From Kitasatospora herbaricolor (GTDB taxonomy: Bacteria; Actinomycetota; Actinomycetes; Streptomycetales; Streptomycetaceae), in assembly GCF_030813695.1 (NCBI RefSeq), contig NZ_JAUSVA010000002.1:744001-808000 (forward strand): a stretch of 64,000 nt of DNA, read 5' to 3'. Position 1 is the stretch's first letter. Each line of letters opens with the position of its first letter. Of the stretch, positions 1 through 8,338 are shown piece by piece. A program made the translations under genes and the position numbers. Under the pieces are notes generated by a model. It was not told the origin of the DNA and searched no databases. It was given only the letters and a program-made list of their open reading frames with translations.

Positions 1-1265
1 TCGCCGCCCGCCGCGCCGCGATCGGCACCCTGACCGCGATGGCCCTCGGCGCAGGCGTCCTGGCCCCCGCGACCGGGGCGGCCGCCGCCACGCCCACCGG
101 CAGCCTGGTGCTGGCCGGGGGCGCCGTCGCCGCCGACAACGCGCAGGTCTACGGCGCCTTCGTCAACCTGGCAGGCGGCGCCCCCAACGCCCGGATCGGC
201 ATCATCACCGCCGCCTCGGACGTCCCCGCCAACGACCCGAACGCCTCCGACCCCGCGACCTGCAGCAACTCGGTCTGCAACGGCACCTACTACGCGGACC
301 TGCTCAAGAACACGTACCACGTGGCCGACGCCCAGTGGATCCCGATCGACCTGGACCACATCTCCAACAACGCCAGCAGCTCGGTGGTCAACCAGATCAA
401 CTCCCTCAACGGCTTCTTCTTCGGCGGCGGGGACCAGAGCCGGCTGGTCACCACCCTGCTCAAGGGCGACAACTCCGACTCCCCCGCCCTGGCCGCGATC
501 CGGGCCAGGTTCAACACCGGCGCCGTCATCATGGGCACCAGCGCCGGCACCGCCATCGCCAACGGCCGCGACATGGTCACCGGCGGCGAGAGCTGGGACG
601 CCCTGCGGTACGGCGCCTCCACCAGCGTCAGCAGCAGCTACCCGGACGACCTCTCCTACCGGCCGGAGGGCGGCTTCAACTTCTTCACCTCCGGCCTGCT
701 CGACACCCACTTCGCCGCCCGCGGGCGGGAGGGACGCATCACCCGCCTGGCCGCCGACACCGGCCACACCCGGGCCTTCGGCATCGACGAGGACACCGCC
801 CTCGTGGTCACCAACCCCGGTGCCGCCAACGAGAGCGACAAGGTCGTCGGGAGCCACGGGGTCTCCGTCCTCGACCTGCGCAACGCCACCGCCGGCACCT
901 CTTCCGGCTACTGGGCCGTCGACAACGTCAGATGGAGCTACCTGACCGGCGGGGACACCTACACCCCGGGCACCTGGACGAGCACCTCCGCCAAGCCCGC
1001 CTACGCGCCGTCCGGCGGCAGCGTCGGGTCCCGGTGGACGGACGTGTTCTCCTCCCCGAACTCTCCGACCGACCACGCCTACCGGATGGTCACCATGGCC
1101 ACCGAGCTCGTCAACGCCGGCCGCAGCACCACGCAGTACGGCATCAGCTACGAGAGCGGCCCGACCTTCGAGGCCGACCTCACCAAGGGCACCGGCTACA
1201 AGGCCTGGAAGAGCGGCAGCACGGTCTCCTTCGCGAACCTCACCACCCACCTCTACGTCTACTGA
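1..1265 (+). CDS. Secreted cyanophycinase-like peptidase (family S51), 5' end outside window
   Basis: The reading frame is already open at the left edge (first full codon at base 3), so the start lies upstream. The visible N-terminus (two arginines, then a hydrophobic Ala/Leu/Val stretch ending near AAAATPTG) is the end of a secretion signal, possibly Tat-type. The body matches cyanophycinase / peptidase S51: a glycine-rich GGGDQSRL turn and the nucleophile elbow GTSAGT with the catalytic Ser. Cyanophycinases release beta-Asp-Arg dipeptides from cyanophycin; a secreted form would act on external polymer. About 408 residues are visible, long enough for the complete catalytic domain. A hairpin 125 bases downstream probably ends the transcript. 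The family is fairly sure, the substrate is inferred. Confidence 0.82.
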   Translation, partial: AARRAAIGTLTAMALGAGVLAPATGAAAATPTGSLVLAGGAVAADNAQVYGAFVNLAGGAPNARIGIITAASDVPANDPNASDPATCSNSVCNGTYYADLLKNTYHVADAQWIPIDLDHISNNASSSVVNQINSLNGFFFGGGDQSRLVTTLLKGDNSDSPALAAIRARFNTGAVIMGTSAGTAIANGRDMVTGGESWDALRYGASTSVSSSYPDDLSYRPEGGFNFFTSGLLDTHFAARGREGRITRLAADTGHTRAFGIDEDTALVVTNPGAANESDKVVGSHGVSVLDLRNATAGTSSGYWAVDNVRWSYLTGGDTYTPGTWTSTSAKPAYAPSGGSVGSRWTDVFSSPNSPTDHAYRMVTMATELVNAGRSTTQYGISYESGPTFEADLTKGTGYKAWKSGSTVSFANLTTHLYVY

Positions 1266-1390
1266 CCGACCACCGGCAGCGGCCCGGCACCGACCTGACA
1301 CCGGACCACCGCCGGACCACCGCCGCGGGCGACGGCCCGGCAGGTGTCCGGGCCGGCCCGGATGTCGGCGGCTGACGCGCCACCACCACC

Positions 1391-1419
1391 GCGCCCCCCG
1401 GAGCCGTCCGGAGGGGCGC
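1391..1419 (+). terminator. Hairpin after the cyanophycinase-like gene
   Basis: GCGCCCC and GGGGCGC arms extended by GGA/TCC around a GCCG loop form a stable GC hairpin about 125 bases past the stop codon. There is no T-tract, as is usual in actinobacteria. Confidence 0.5.
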
Positions 1420-1611
1420 GGTTCGCACCGGGCCGGGCCCGGGGGCGGGCAACAGGCGGGCCCCTGGCGTGACTTCCGCCACATCTCCCCCGTCGACCAC
1501 GGGTCAACTGTCGCTCGCCCTGACCGAATCCGCTGGTCACAGCCACAATTCGAGCTGCGGACGGAGGCGGGACCGGACAAAACGATCTAGCTGTCCACGA
1601 GGGATTGGGCC

Positions 1612-1617
1612 TAGCCT
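1612..1617 (+). promoter_or_regulatory. Possible -10 box (TAGCCT) just upstream of the scramblase-like gene
   Basis: TAGCCT fits the TANNNT pattern and ends seven bases before the ATG at 1625. That spacing would give a leaderless or nearly leaderless transcript. No convincing -35 box is visible, and no clear Shine-Dalgarno precedes the ATG. Confidence 0.3.
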
Positions 1618-1624
1618 GCCCGCC

Positions 1625-2347
1625 ATGTCCCAGAACACGAACACCCCCGACATCCCCGCCCAGCAGAACGCTCCGGCCGGTGAATCCGCCAAGGTGCAGC
1701 GCCAGGTGCAGCAGCAGGCGGGCATCGGACCGGTCTCCGGCGGCGGTGGCACCCTCTTCTCCGAGCCGGTCCTGGTGGTGAACCAGAAGGCCAAGCTGAT
1801 CGAGCTGACCAACGAGTACTCGGTCTTCGACCAGCAGGGCGCCACGCTGGGCTCGGTGGTCCAGGTCGGCCAGAGCGGGCTGCGCAAGGTGATCCGGCTG
1901 CTCTTCTCCATCGACCAGTACCTGACCCACAAGCTGGAGATCCGCGACGCGCGGGGCACGCCGGTGCTGCTGCTGACCCGCCCGGCGAAGTTCATCAAGT
2001 CGCGGGTGATCGTGCAGCGTCCGGACGGCCAGGAGGTCGGCCAGATCGTTCAGCAGAACGCCATCGGAAAGATCAACTTCGCCCTGGAGGTCGGCGGCCG
2101 GAAGATCGGCGCCGTCAAGGCCGAGAACTGGCGGGCCTGGAACTTCTCCATCGTCGACGAGACGGACACCGAGATCGCCCGCGTCACCAAGACCTGGGAG
2201 GGCCTGGCGAAGACCATGTTCACCACGGCCGACAACTACGTCCTGCAGTTCCACCGCCCGCTCGCGGACCCGCTGCTCAGTCTGGTCGTCGCGACGGCGC
2301 TGACCGTGGACACCGCGCTGAAGCAGGACGCCCGCGGCCTCGGATAG
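1625..2347 (+). CDS. Phospholipid scramblase / LURP-one-related family protein
   Basis: A 240-residue protein. The first 45 residues are a Gln/Ala/Pro-rich disordered arm. The rest is the twelve-strand barrel of the scramblase/LURP-one superfamily, recognisable from alternating segments such as LVVNQKAKLIEL, YSVFDQQG and WRAWNFSIVDE, with a hydrophobic C-terminal helix (LLSLVVATALTVDTAL). Bacterial members are uncharacterised; lipid binding or membrane association is a guess from the fold. The ATG at 1625 is chosen because codon bias and similarity begin there and a -10-like box lies just upstream; the frame is open further 5' without coding character. It converges with the MFS gene. Confidence 0.8.
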   Translation: MSQNTNTPDIPAQQNAPAGESAKVQRQVQQQAGIGPVSGGGGTLFSEPVLVVNQKAKLIELTNEYSVFDQQGATLGSVVQVGQSGLRKVIRLLFSIDQYLTHKLEIRDARGTPVLLLTRPAKFIKSRVIVQRPDGQEVGQIVQQNAIGKINFALEVGGRKIGAVKAENWRAWNFSIVDETDTEIARVTKTWEGLAKTMFTTADNYVLQFHRPLADPLLSLVVATALTVDTALKQDARGLG

Positions 2348-2367
2348 TCGTACGGCGCAAGGCGCTC

Positions 2368-2399
2368 GGGCCCTGCCTCCCGACCGGGAGGCGGGGCCC
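2368..2399. terminator. Strong hairpin between convergent genes
   Basis: GGGCCCTGCCTCCC pairs with GGGAGGCGGGGCCC across a short loop, with one mismatch. It follows the scramblase-like stop by 20 bases and could also serve the convergent MFS gene. Confidence 0.65.
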
Positions 2400-2461
2400 T
2401 GCCGTGTCCCGGCGGCGTCGGGCCCGCCCGGGACGCGCCGGCACCCCGCGACCGAGGCAGG

Positions 2462-4165
2462 TCAGCGCAGGCCGTGGCGGAGTGACGTGGGGGCAGCTCC
2501 CGGCGGGCGCTGCGGTGTTGCCCCGCCGGGAGCGACGACCGGCGCCGCGGCCGCCACCGGTTCCACGAGGCCACGGGCGTCCTCGGTGGCCTCGGCCGGG
2601 TTGCGGCCGGCCGGCGTCGCCCCCGGCGGGGACGGGAGCGGCCGGGCGTCCGCGCGGCCGCCTGTCGGATCGGCCGCGCGGCCGGGGAGGGCCAGCCGGG
2701 CACCGACGGCGCCGAGCAGGGCCACTCCCGCCGCCACCAGACAGGCCAGGTGGAAGGCGTCCATGAACGAGCTCTGGACGGCCGTCAGCAGGTCGGCGCG
2801 TTCGAGGCGGGCGGCGGTGCCGAGGGCGGAGGCGACCGACTCCTCCGCGGCCGCGGCGGTCCGGGGCGGCAGGGCGGCGAACGACGAGTCTGCCAGCCGG
2901 CCGGCGAAGACGGAGGTGAAGACCGAGCCCAGGACGGCGACGCCCAGGGTGCCGCCGGCCTCGCGGGTGGCGTCGTTGACCGCCGATCCGACTCCGGCCT
3001 TGGCCGGCGGGAGCACGCTGAGGATGGATTCGGTGGCCGGGGCGGTGGTGAGCCCGAGGCCGAGTCCGAGGAGCACCATCTGCCCCACGATCCGCTCGTA
3101 CGGCACGAAGGTCGGCGAGGCGGCGATCCAGGCGAAGGAGGAGCCGAGCAGGACGAGACCGCCGGTGACGACGGCGCGGGTGCCGAGCCGGGCGACCAGG
3201 GCCACCCCGCCCAGCGAGCCGGCCGCGATGGTCAGGGCCACCGGCAGGACGCGCACGCCGGTGGAGAGCGCGCCGTAGCCGCGGACGAACTGGAAGTACT
3301 GGGTGACCAGGAAGATGAAGCCGAAGAGTGCGAAGAAGGCCAGGGTGACCGAGCCGCTGGCGGCCGAGAAGGCCGGCGTGCGGAAGAGCGTCATGTCGAT
3401 CATCGGGTGGGCCCGGCCGCGCTCGATCCGCACGAAGACCGCGCCGAGGACGACCGCGAGGAGGAAGCCCGCCACCGTGACGGGGGCGCCCCAGCCCCGC
3501 TCCGGCGCCTCGATGATCGTGTAGACCAGGATGCCGACGGCCGCCGAGGACGCGGCGAGTCCGGGCGGGTCCAGGCGGGCCGCGGCGGGGTCGTTGGACT
3601 CCGGCACCCAGACCCGGGTCGCGGCGAAGGCCAGGAGTGCCACCGGCACCAGGGCCAGGAACACCGAGGGCCAACCGAAGTGGGCCAGCAGCAGGCCGCC
3701 CGCCACCGGGCCGACGGCGACCCCGAGACCCGTCACGGCGCCCCACACGCCGACCGCCTTGGCACGGGAGCGGCGGTCGGGGAAGGTGTTGGTGATGATC
3801 GAGAGGGTGGTCGGGAAGATGGTCGCCGCGCAGGCGCCCATCGCGAAGCGGACCGCCACCAACCAGCCGGGCGAGCCGGCCACGCTGCCGAGGACGCTGG
3901 TGGCCGCGAAGCCGCCGAGCCCCCAGAGCAGAGCGGGCCGGCGGCCGAACCGGTCGCCGAGCGAGCCCGCGGTGAGCACCAGGGCGGCGAAGGCCAGGTT
4001 GTAGCCGTCCACCACCCACTGCAGCTCGCGGGTGGTGGCGTCCAGTTCCCGGCTCAGTTCGGGCAGGGCGACGTTCACGATCGTGGTGTCGAGGTTGATC
4101 GCGAACGCGGCCAGACAGACCGTGGCCAGGACGAGCAGACGCCGGCGAGGGGTGAGGGCGGACAT
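2462..4165 (-). CDS. MFS drug efflux transporter, DHA2 (14-TM, EmrB/QacA) family
   Basis: A 567-residue membrane protein with about 14 hydrophobic segments. Family signatures are LDTTIVNVALPEL in TM1 (motif D1), GDRFGRRPALLWG in the loop between TM2 and TM3 (motif A) and a GxxxGPxxGG-type motif C in TM5 (GLGVAVGPVAGG). It is probably a proton-driven exporter of toxic organic compounds. The C-terminal 80 residues are a Pro/Ala-rich low-complexity tail. The ATG at 4165 is preceded by GGAG at a good distance; the frame is open further upstream but runs into the divergent promoter region. The divergent TetR gene is its likely repressor. The substrate is unknown. Confidence 0.88.
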   Translation of the reverse strand: MSALTPRRRLLVLATVCLAAFAINLDTTIVNVALPELSRELDATTRELQWVVDGYNLAFAALVLTAGSLGDRFGRRPALLWGLGGFAATSVLGSVAGSPGWLVAVRFAMGACAATIFPTTLSIITNTFPDRRSRAKAVGVWGAVTGLGVAVGPVAGGLLLAHFGWPSVFLALVPVALLAFAATRVWVPESNDPAAARLDPPGLAASSAAVGILVYTIIEAPERGWGAPVTVAGFLLAVVLGAVFVRIERGRAHPMIDMTLFRTPAFSAASGSVTLAFFALFGFIFLVTQYFQFVRGYGALSTGVRVLPVALTIAAGSLGGVALVARLGTRAVVTGGLVLLGSSFAWIAASPTFVPYERIVGQMVLLGLGLGLTTAPATESILSVLPPAKAGVGSAVNDATREAGGTLGVAVLGSVFTSVFAGRLADSSFAALPPRTAAAAEESVASALGTAARLERADLLTAVQSSFMDAFHLACLVAAGVALLGAVGARLALPGRAADPTGGRADARPLPSPPGATPAGRNPAEATEDARGLVEPVAAAAPVVAPGGATPQRPPGAAPTSLRHGLR

Positions 4166-4190
4166 GAGTGACTCCAACCGCCGAGCATGT

Positions 4191-4249
4191 GGACAGTGAC
4201 AACATGCGGTGATTGACACATTTCCACTCAAAATGGACACTGTCAACAT
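4191..4249. promoter_or_regulatory. Candidate TetR operator pair between MFS and TetR genes
   Basis: Two 15-base copies lie in the divergent intergenic region: GGACAGTGACAACAT (4191-4205) and GGACACTGTCAACAT (4235-4249), matching at 13 of 15 positions. The second contains the perfect palindrome GACACTGTC. The stretch is AT-richer than its surroundings, as expected for divergent promoters. An operator role is inferred from position and symmetry. Confidence 0.5.
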
Positions 4250-4271
4250 TCAGCGTGAAGGCGGTGAAATC

Positions 4272-4919
4272 TTGGAGAATCGGACATACCACCACGGAAA
4301 TCTCCGGGCGGCCCTGGTCGAGGCCGGTGTCCAACTCGCCCGCACCGGCGGCCCCTCGGCCGTGGTGCTGCGCGCCGTCAGCCGCGAGGCCGGTGTCTCG
4401 CACAACGCCGCCTACCGGCACTTCGCCGACCATCAGGACCTGCTCGCCGCCGTCGCGGCCCGCTGCATGGAGCAGCTCGGCCTGCTGATGATCGAGCGCA
4501 CCGCCCGGGTCGCCCCCGACGAGCCCGTCCCCCGGGCCTGGGCCAGGCTGGCGGCCGTCGGCCGGGCCTACATCGACTTCGCGCTCACCGAGCACGGCTG
4601 GTTCCGCACCGCCTTCTCGGGCGCCACCCCCCACGGCGGCACGCCCCGGGGCGCCACCCACAAGGACACCACCGCCGGCGGGCCGCGTCCGGACGACACC
4701 GGCGCCGACCCGTACGCCCTGCTCGGCGCCCGCCTCGACGAACTCGTCCGAGCCGGCGCGCTCCCGGCCGAACGGCGGCCCGGCGCCGAGTACGCGGCCT
4801 GGTCGGCCGTTCACGGGCTGGCCGGCCTGCTGGTGGACGGCCCGCTGCGGGACCTGCCCGCCGACCAGGTCCAGGTGGCGATCGAGACCGTGCTGGCCGC
4901 CGTCGCCCGCGGGCTCTGA
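4272..4919 (+). CDS. TetR/AcrR family transcriptional regulator
   Basis: An N-terminal helix-turn-helix (YHHGNLRAALVEAGVQLA, then VLRAVSREAGVSHNAAYRHF) marks the TetR family. The remaining ~150 residues form the ligand-binding/dimer domain, including a Gly/Thr/Pro-rich insertion near the middle (GATPHGGTPRGATHKDTTAG) likely to be a flexible loop. TTG at 4272 is chosen: it has AAGG about ten bases upstream and leaves room for two divergent promoters. In-frame GTG at 4209 and ATG at 4233 lack a ribosome site and overlap the candidate operators. It presumably represses the divergent MFS pump and is released by a substrate of that pump. Confidence 0.85.
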   Translation: MENRTYHHGNLRAALVEAGVQLARTGGPSAVVLRAVSREAGVSHNAAYRHFADHQDLLAAVAARCMEQLGLLMIERTARVAPDEPVPRAWARLAAVGRAYIDFALTEHGWFRTAFSGATPHGGTPRGATHKDTTAGGPRPDDTGADPYALLGARLDELVRAGALPAERRPGAEYAAWSAVHGLAGLLVDGPLRDLPADQVQVAIETVLAAVARGL

Positions 4920-4940
4920 GCACGGGTCGCCGGTGCCCGG

Positions 4941-4963
4941 GGCGGGGCGGCGACCGCCCCGCC
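4941..4963. terminator. Hairpin between TetR and alpha-amylase genes
   Basis: GGCGGGGCGG and CCGCCCCGCC form a perfect 10-bp stem around a CGA loop between the convergent TetR and amylase genes. It could stop both transcripts. Confidence 0.55.
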
Positions 4964-5028
4964 GCCGAGAGGCCGACGGCCCGCCGGGAGCGAGGAGTCC
5001 GGCCCGGTCGAATCCGCGGTGGGGCGCC

Positions 5029-6474
5029 TCAGCCGCCCGCGCCCACGTAGAGGGCGACGGCGTCGCCGGCCCCGACCGTGGCGGTGAAGGTGCCGTTGGA
5101 GGCGACGGTGTACTTGGGGCCGCTGCAGCCGCCGCCCGCACCGGGGTCGCCGTGCTGGACGTCGCAGTAGCTGCCGGCCGGCAGGGAGGTCTGGAAGGTC
5201 CGGGTGACGGCGGTGGTCTCGTGGTTGACGGCCACGTAGCCCTTGGAGCCGCGGCCGAAGGCGATGGCGTTGTTCCCGTTCGACCACCAGTTGGTCACCG
5301 CGGTGCCGTTGGTGGCGTTGCGGAACCCGACCATGTTGGCGATCTGCCGCCAGGCGTGCTGGCACTTCCAGCCGTTCTGGTAACAGGCGCTGACGGTACC
5401 GCCGTTCGGCGGCCCGGCGTCGATGTCGCTGAACTCGTACCCCGAGTAGACGTTCGGCGAGCCGTACGGCCAGGCCAGCAGGTACACGTTCGCGAGGGTG
5501 TAGGTGTTGCCGTACTTGTAGTTGAGGGTGGAGCCGTTCCGCTCGGTGTCCCAGTTGTCGGTGAAGGTGCGGCTGTTGGCGCTGGGGAGGTAGCCGGCGC
5601 CCCAGGAGTCGTTCCAGTTGCTCAGGTAGGCGAGCTTCTCGTTGGCGAAGATCCGCTTGAGGTCGTAGGCGCCCATGAAGGCGTCGACGTCGCCGGTGCC
5701 CGTGTACTCGCCGGGCTGCACGGCCTCGCCCGCGCCGTAGATGACCTCCTGGGCCCAGTAGACGCCCGGGTTGGTCAGCTTGGCCTTGATCGCTGCGAGG
5801 TCACCGGCGGCGATGTGCTTCGCGGCGTCGATCCGGAACCCGTCGACGCCCTTGGCGATGAGGCTGTTGAGGTAGGCCGCGATGGTGGACCGGACGTAGT
5901 CGCTGCCGGTGTCGAGGTCGGCGAGGCCGGACAGCTGGCAGTTCTGGACGTTGGCGCGGTCCGCGTAGTTCGAGATGTCCGTCCGGCAGGAGTGGAAGTC
6001 CCGGTCCTGGTAGTAGCCGGGGTAGTTGTACTTGGTGTAGACCGTCCCGCCGGTGCCGGTGCCGGAGCCCGCGCTCATGTGGTTGACGACGGCGTCCGCG
6101 ACCACCTTCACGCCGACCGCGTGGCAGGTGCTGACCATGGCGCCGAAGGCGGTCGCGTCGCCCAGCCGTCCGGCGATCCGGTAGCTGACCGGCTGGTAGG
6201 ACGTCCACCACTGGCCGCCCTGGATGTGCTCCTGCGGCGGTGACACCTCGACGTACCCGTAGCCCTTCGGGCCCAGGACGTTGGTGCACTCCTTCGCCAC
6301 CGAGGCGTAGGACCACTCGAACAGCGTCGCCGTGACGGTCTTGCTGCCCGGGGTGGCCGCGCCGGCTTCGGTGGGGGCGGTCGCGAGGCCGGCCGCCGCC
6401 GTGGCCATGGCCAGGGTCGCGGCGGTGAGCGTGGCCCGGCGCCGTCGGCGGGGCACGGGGGTGGGGTGGTCCAC
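5029..6474 (-). CDS. Secreted alpha-amylase, glycoside hydrolase family 13
   Basis: A 481-residue endo-1,4-alpha-glucanase for extracellular starch breakdown. GTG at 6474 is preceded by AGGAGA at four bases. The N-terminus ([20 protein letters not shown], cleavage near TEAGA) is an export signal with a long arginine run. The GH13 regions are in order: DAVVNH (residues 127-132), GFRIDAAKH with nucleophile D216, acid/base E243 in AQEVIYG, and D309 in FTDNWD. Many GH13 enzymes have His before this last Asp; here it is Trp. The protein ends soon after the C-terminal beta domain, so there is no CBM20 starch-binding module. A direct-repeat operator lies about 50 bases upstream. Confidence 0.93.
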   Translation of the reverse strand: MDHPTPVPRRRRRATLTAATLAMATAAAGLATAPTEAGAATPGSKTVTATLFEWSYASVAKECTNVLGPKGYGYVEVSPPQEHIQGGQWWTSYQPVSYRIAGRLGDATAFGAMVSTCHAVGVKVVADAVVNHMSAGSGTGTGGTVYTKYNYPGYYQDRDFHSCRTDISNYADRANVQNCQLSGLADLDTGSDYVRSTIAAYLNSLIAKGVDGFRIDAAKHIAAGDLAAIKAKLTNPGVYWAQEVIYGAGEAVQPGEYTGTGDVDAFMGAYDLKRIFANEKLAYLSNWNDSWGAGYLPSANSRTFTDNWDTERNGSTLNYKYGNTYTLANVYLLAWPYGSPNVYSGYEFSDIDAGPPNGGTVSACYQNGWKCQHAWRQIANMVGFRNATNGTAVTNWWSNGNNAIAFGRGSKGYVAVNHETTAVTRTFQTSLPAGSYCDVQHGDPGAGGGCSGPKYTVASNGTFTATVGAGDAVALYVGAGG

Positions 6475-6524
6475 GATGTCTCCTGGTGGGGGTGGGAGCC
6501 GGGAGCCCTCAAGCACGGCATGAT

Positions 6525-6549
6525 GCAACCTGCAGCAAGTTGCCTGCAG
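6525..6549 (-). promoter_or_regulatory. Repeat operator upstream of the alpha-amylase gene
   Basis: Read toward the amylase, CTGCAGGCAACTTG is followed directly by CTGCAGGTTGC, i.e. two tandem CTGCAGG-based units. Such repeats are a known hallmark of maltose/starch control by LacI-family MalR/Reg1 in Streptomyces amylase promoters. That this copy is bound by a MalR homologue is inferred; no malR gene is in the window. Confidence 0.5.
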
Positions 6550-6727
6550 AGTCATGAAACTTGCCGGAAATAATTGCGGGGCAGCGCAGAACGTACGGCG
6601 TGCCGGTGGGGCCGTCAAGGGTTCCGACCGGTGCTGCCGAGCGGCTCGGCCGCCGTCCCGTGCGGTAGCGGGACGGCGGGCGCGAAGGCGGACCGGACGG
6701 ACGTCGGGACGACTGGCGGACGGGTGG

Positions 6728-7522
6728 TCAGGCCCGGGCGGTGAAGACCGGCAGGTAGCCGTTGGTGTGGCCGGCGGAGTTCGGGTGGTAGCTCTCGTGG
6801 ACCGGGATGCGGGTGCTGTTCAGCCACCGGTCGGAGGAGCAGATCTCGTGGTTGGTGAAGTTCGGGCGGACGTCGCCGAAGCTGAATCCGGCGGCGGCGG
6901 CCCGGCCCGCGATCACGGAGTCGATCGTGTCGGCTGCGCCGTTGATGGCACTGCGGCTGGTGTCGCTGATCCCGAAGGAGCAACTGCCGCCGATCTTGTA
7001 GAGGTGGGGGTAGTCGAGGACGACCACGCGGGCCGAGGGGGCGCGGTTGCGGATGCCCGCGTAGACCTGGTCGAGCAGGCCGGGCAGCTTGGAGTTGGCG
7101 AAGGACTTGGCGTTGTTGACGGCGGTCAGGCAGGCATCCGTCCCGCTGAGCACGCAGGTCTGCATGGCACCGGCGAAGCCCGCGTCGTTTCCGCCGATGC
7201 TGATGCTGACCAGGGTGGTGGAGCTGTTGAGCGCGGAGAGCTGGTTGTTGATGACGTCCGTGGTGGTGGCGCCGGAGCAGGCGACGAACGCGAACGAGGA
7301 CGGCGCGTGGGCTGCGGCCCACAGGGCGGGGTAGGCGTGGTTGCTGCGGTCGCAGGATCCGGCCGAGCCGATGTAGTCGCCCGTGCCCTCACCGGAGGAG
7401 TAGGAGTCCCCGAGCGCCACGTACCGGCCGCCGGCGGCGGAGGCCGGCGAAGCCGCGAGGAACAGGCTGCCGGCGAGCAGCAGGACCGTACCGAAAAATG
7501 GCAGGACGGAGCGCGATCTCAT
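6728..7522 (-). CDS. Secreted SGNH/GDSL-family lipase or esterase
   Basis: A 264-residue protein with a clear Sec signal ([20 protein letters not shown], cleavage after SPASA). SGNH blocks are complete: GDSYSSGEG (nucleophile Ser), SGAT containing the block II Gly, GGNDAGF (Asn) and HPNSAGH (catalytic His). Paired cysteines suggest disulfides in an extracellular enzyme, as in the Streptomyces SGNH lipases. GGAGGA sits seven bases before the ATG. The gene is monocistronic, downstream of nothing obvious, and follows the amylase in the same direction, but the 200-base gap contains the amylase operator, so they are separate units. It likely hydrolyses lipid or acyl esters. Confidence 0.88.
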   Translation of the reverse strand: MRSRSVLPFFGTVLLLAGSLFLAASPASAAGGRYVALGDSYSSGEGTGDYIGSAGSCDRSNHAYPALWAAAHAPSSFAFVACSGATTTDVINNQLSALNSSTTLVSISIGGNDAGFAGAMQTCVLSGTDACLTAVNNAKSFANSKLPGLLDQVYAGIRNRAPSARVVVLDYPHLYKIGGSCSFGISDTSRSAINGAADTIDSVIAGRAAAAGFSFGDVRPNFTNHEICSSDRWLNSTRIPVHESYHPNSAGHTNGYLPVFTARA

Positions 7523-7832
7523 GGGTCCTCCAGCGGTCTACGCGCGCCACATTGACGCGGCGGTAACTTTTTAGCCGGACGGTCCCCGTACTGAAAGATC
7601 CATCACCGGGGCAGTTTTGTGAATCGGGTTCACCACCCCTTCACTGCAAGGGAATTGAGGATCGGGCGCTCGCACGGTACTCGCGGGCGCGGTTTCTGGT
7701 GTCGCTCCCGCCCTGGTCCAGCCAGGGGCCCGGACCGCCAACCGTCCCACCAAGTAGGCGGGTTGCCGCCTGTCCGCGGCGCTCTCCGGCCGGAAGGGGC
7801 CCGTGCGGGGTCGAGCCGACGGGGAGACAGGC
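7523..7832. other. Intergenic stretch, no intact gene
   Basis: Contains the SGNH gene promoter region and an AT-richer patch (about 7555-7640, including TAACTTTTTAG) unlike the surroundings. No frame here has coding bias. Confidence 0.4.
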
Positions 7833-8150
7833 CGCTTCGACTCGGCGGCCCGACTCGCCCTGCGCAGCGGCAAGGTGGTGGCCGACTTCCTGGACGAGGT
7901 GACGGCCGTCCCCGGCGCCGACACGGCCGACGGCGGCTCCGTCTTCGAGACCGTCCCCGGCAGGACGGCCGTCGGCGGGACCAGTGCCTCGCCCGACGGG
8001 ATCGGTGTCTCCAGGAGCGCCACCGGCTTGGAGGAAGCCGTCCGGGCCGCGCTGCAGTCGCAGGCGGACGACGACGGCACCTACGGCAAGATCCTCGCCG
8101 CCCGCCCCGTACCCGGCATCGCGATCCCGAAGGCGACCGTCAACGGCGCG
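7833..8150 (+). pseudogene. C-terminal remnant of a family 3 amino-acid ABC transporter substrate-binding protein
   Basis: About 106 codons with strong GC3 bias read like the last third of a polar amino-acid binding protein: LRSGKVVADFLDEV matches the usual AL-SGKVDAVLxDS segment, and GLEEAVRAALQSQADDDGTY followed by GKILAA and a terminal ATVNGA match the conserved C-terminal helix and tail. There is no signal peptide, lipobox or first lobe, and the usual stop after NGA is missing (the frame stays open but loses coding character). No ABC permease or ATPase gene is adjacent. It is a deletion remnant, not a functional gene. Confidence 0.6.
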
Positions 8151-8338
8151 CTGGACCGACCGGCGTCGGTGAGCCGGGGCGGGAGTCGGTGCGATGTCGT
8201 GCGGGCCGGTGGCCGCCTCCCGCCCGGCGAGCCGATGGGCTCCGGGGGCGGTGCGGGCGCCGCGCGGGGCGGGCGGCCTCCGTGGACGGATGGGGGACGC
8301 GGGCACCCCGCCGGCCCGGGAACGCGCGGGCGCGCGCG

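Noticed and set aside
2277-5141. Very long open frames on the opposite strand across the MFS/TetR region
   Set aside because: They are GC-bias shadows: their residues are mostly Arg, Pro, Ala and Gly, third positions are wrong, and family motifs exist only in the chosen frames.
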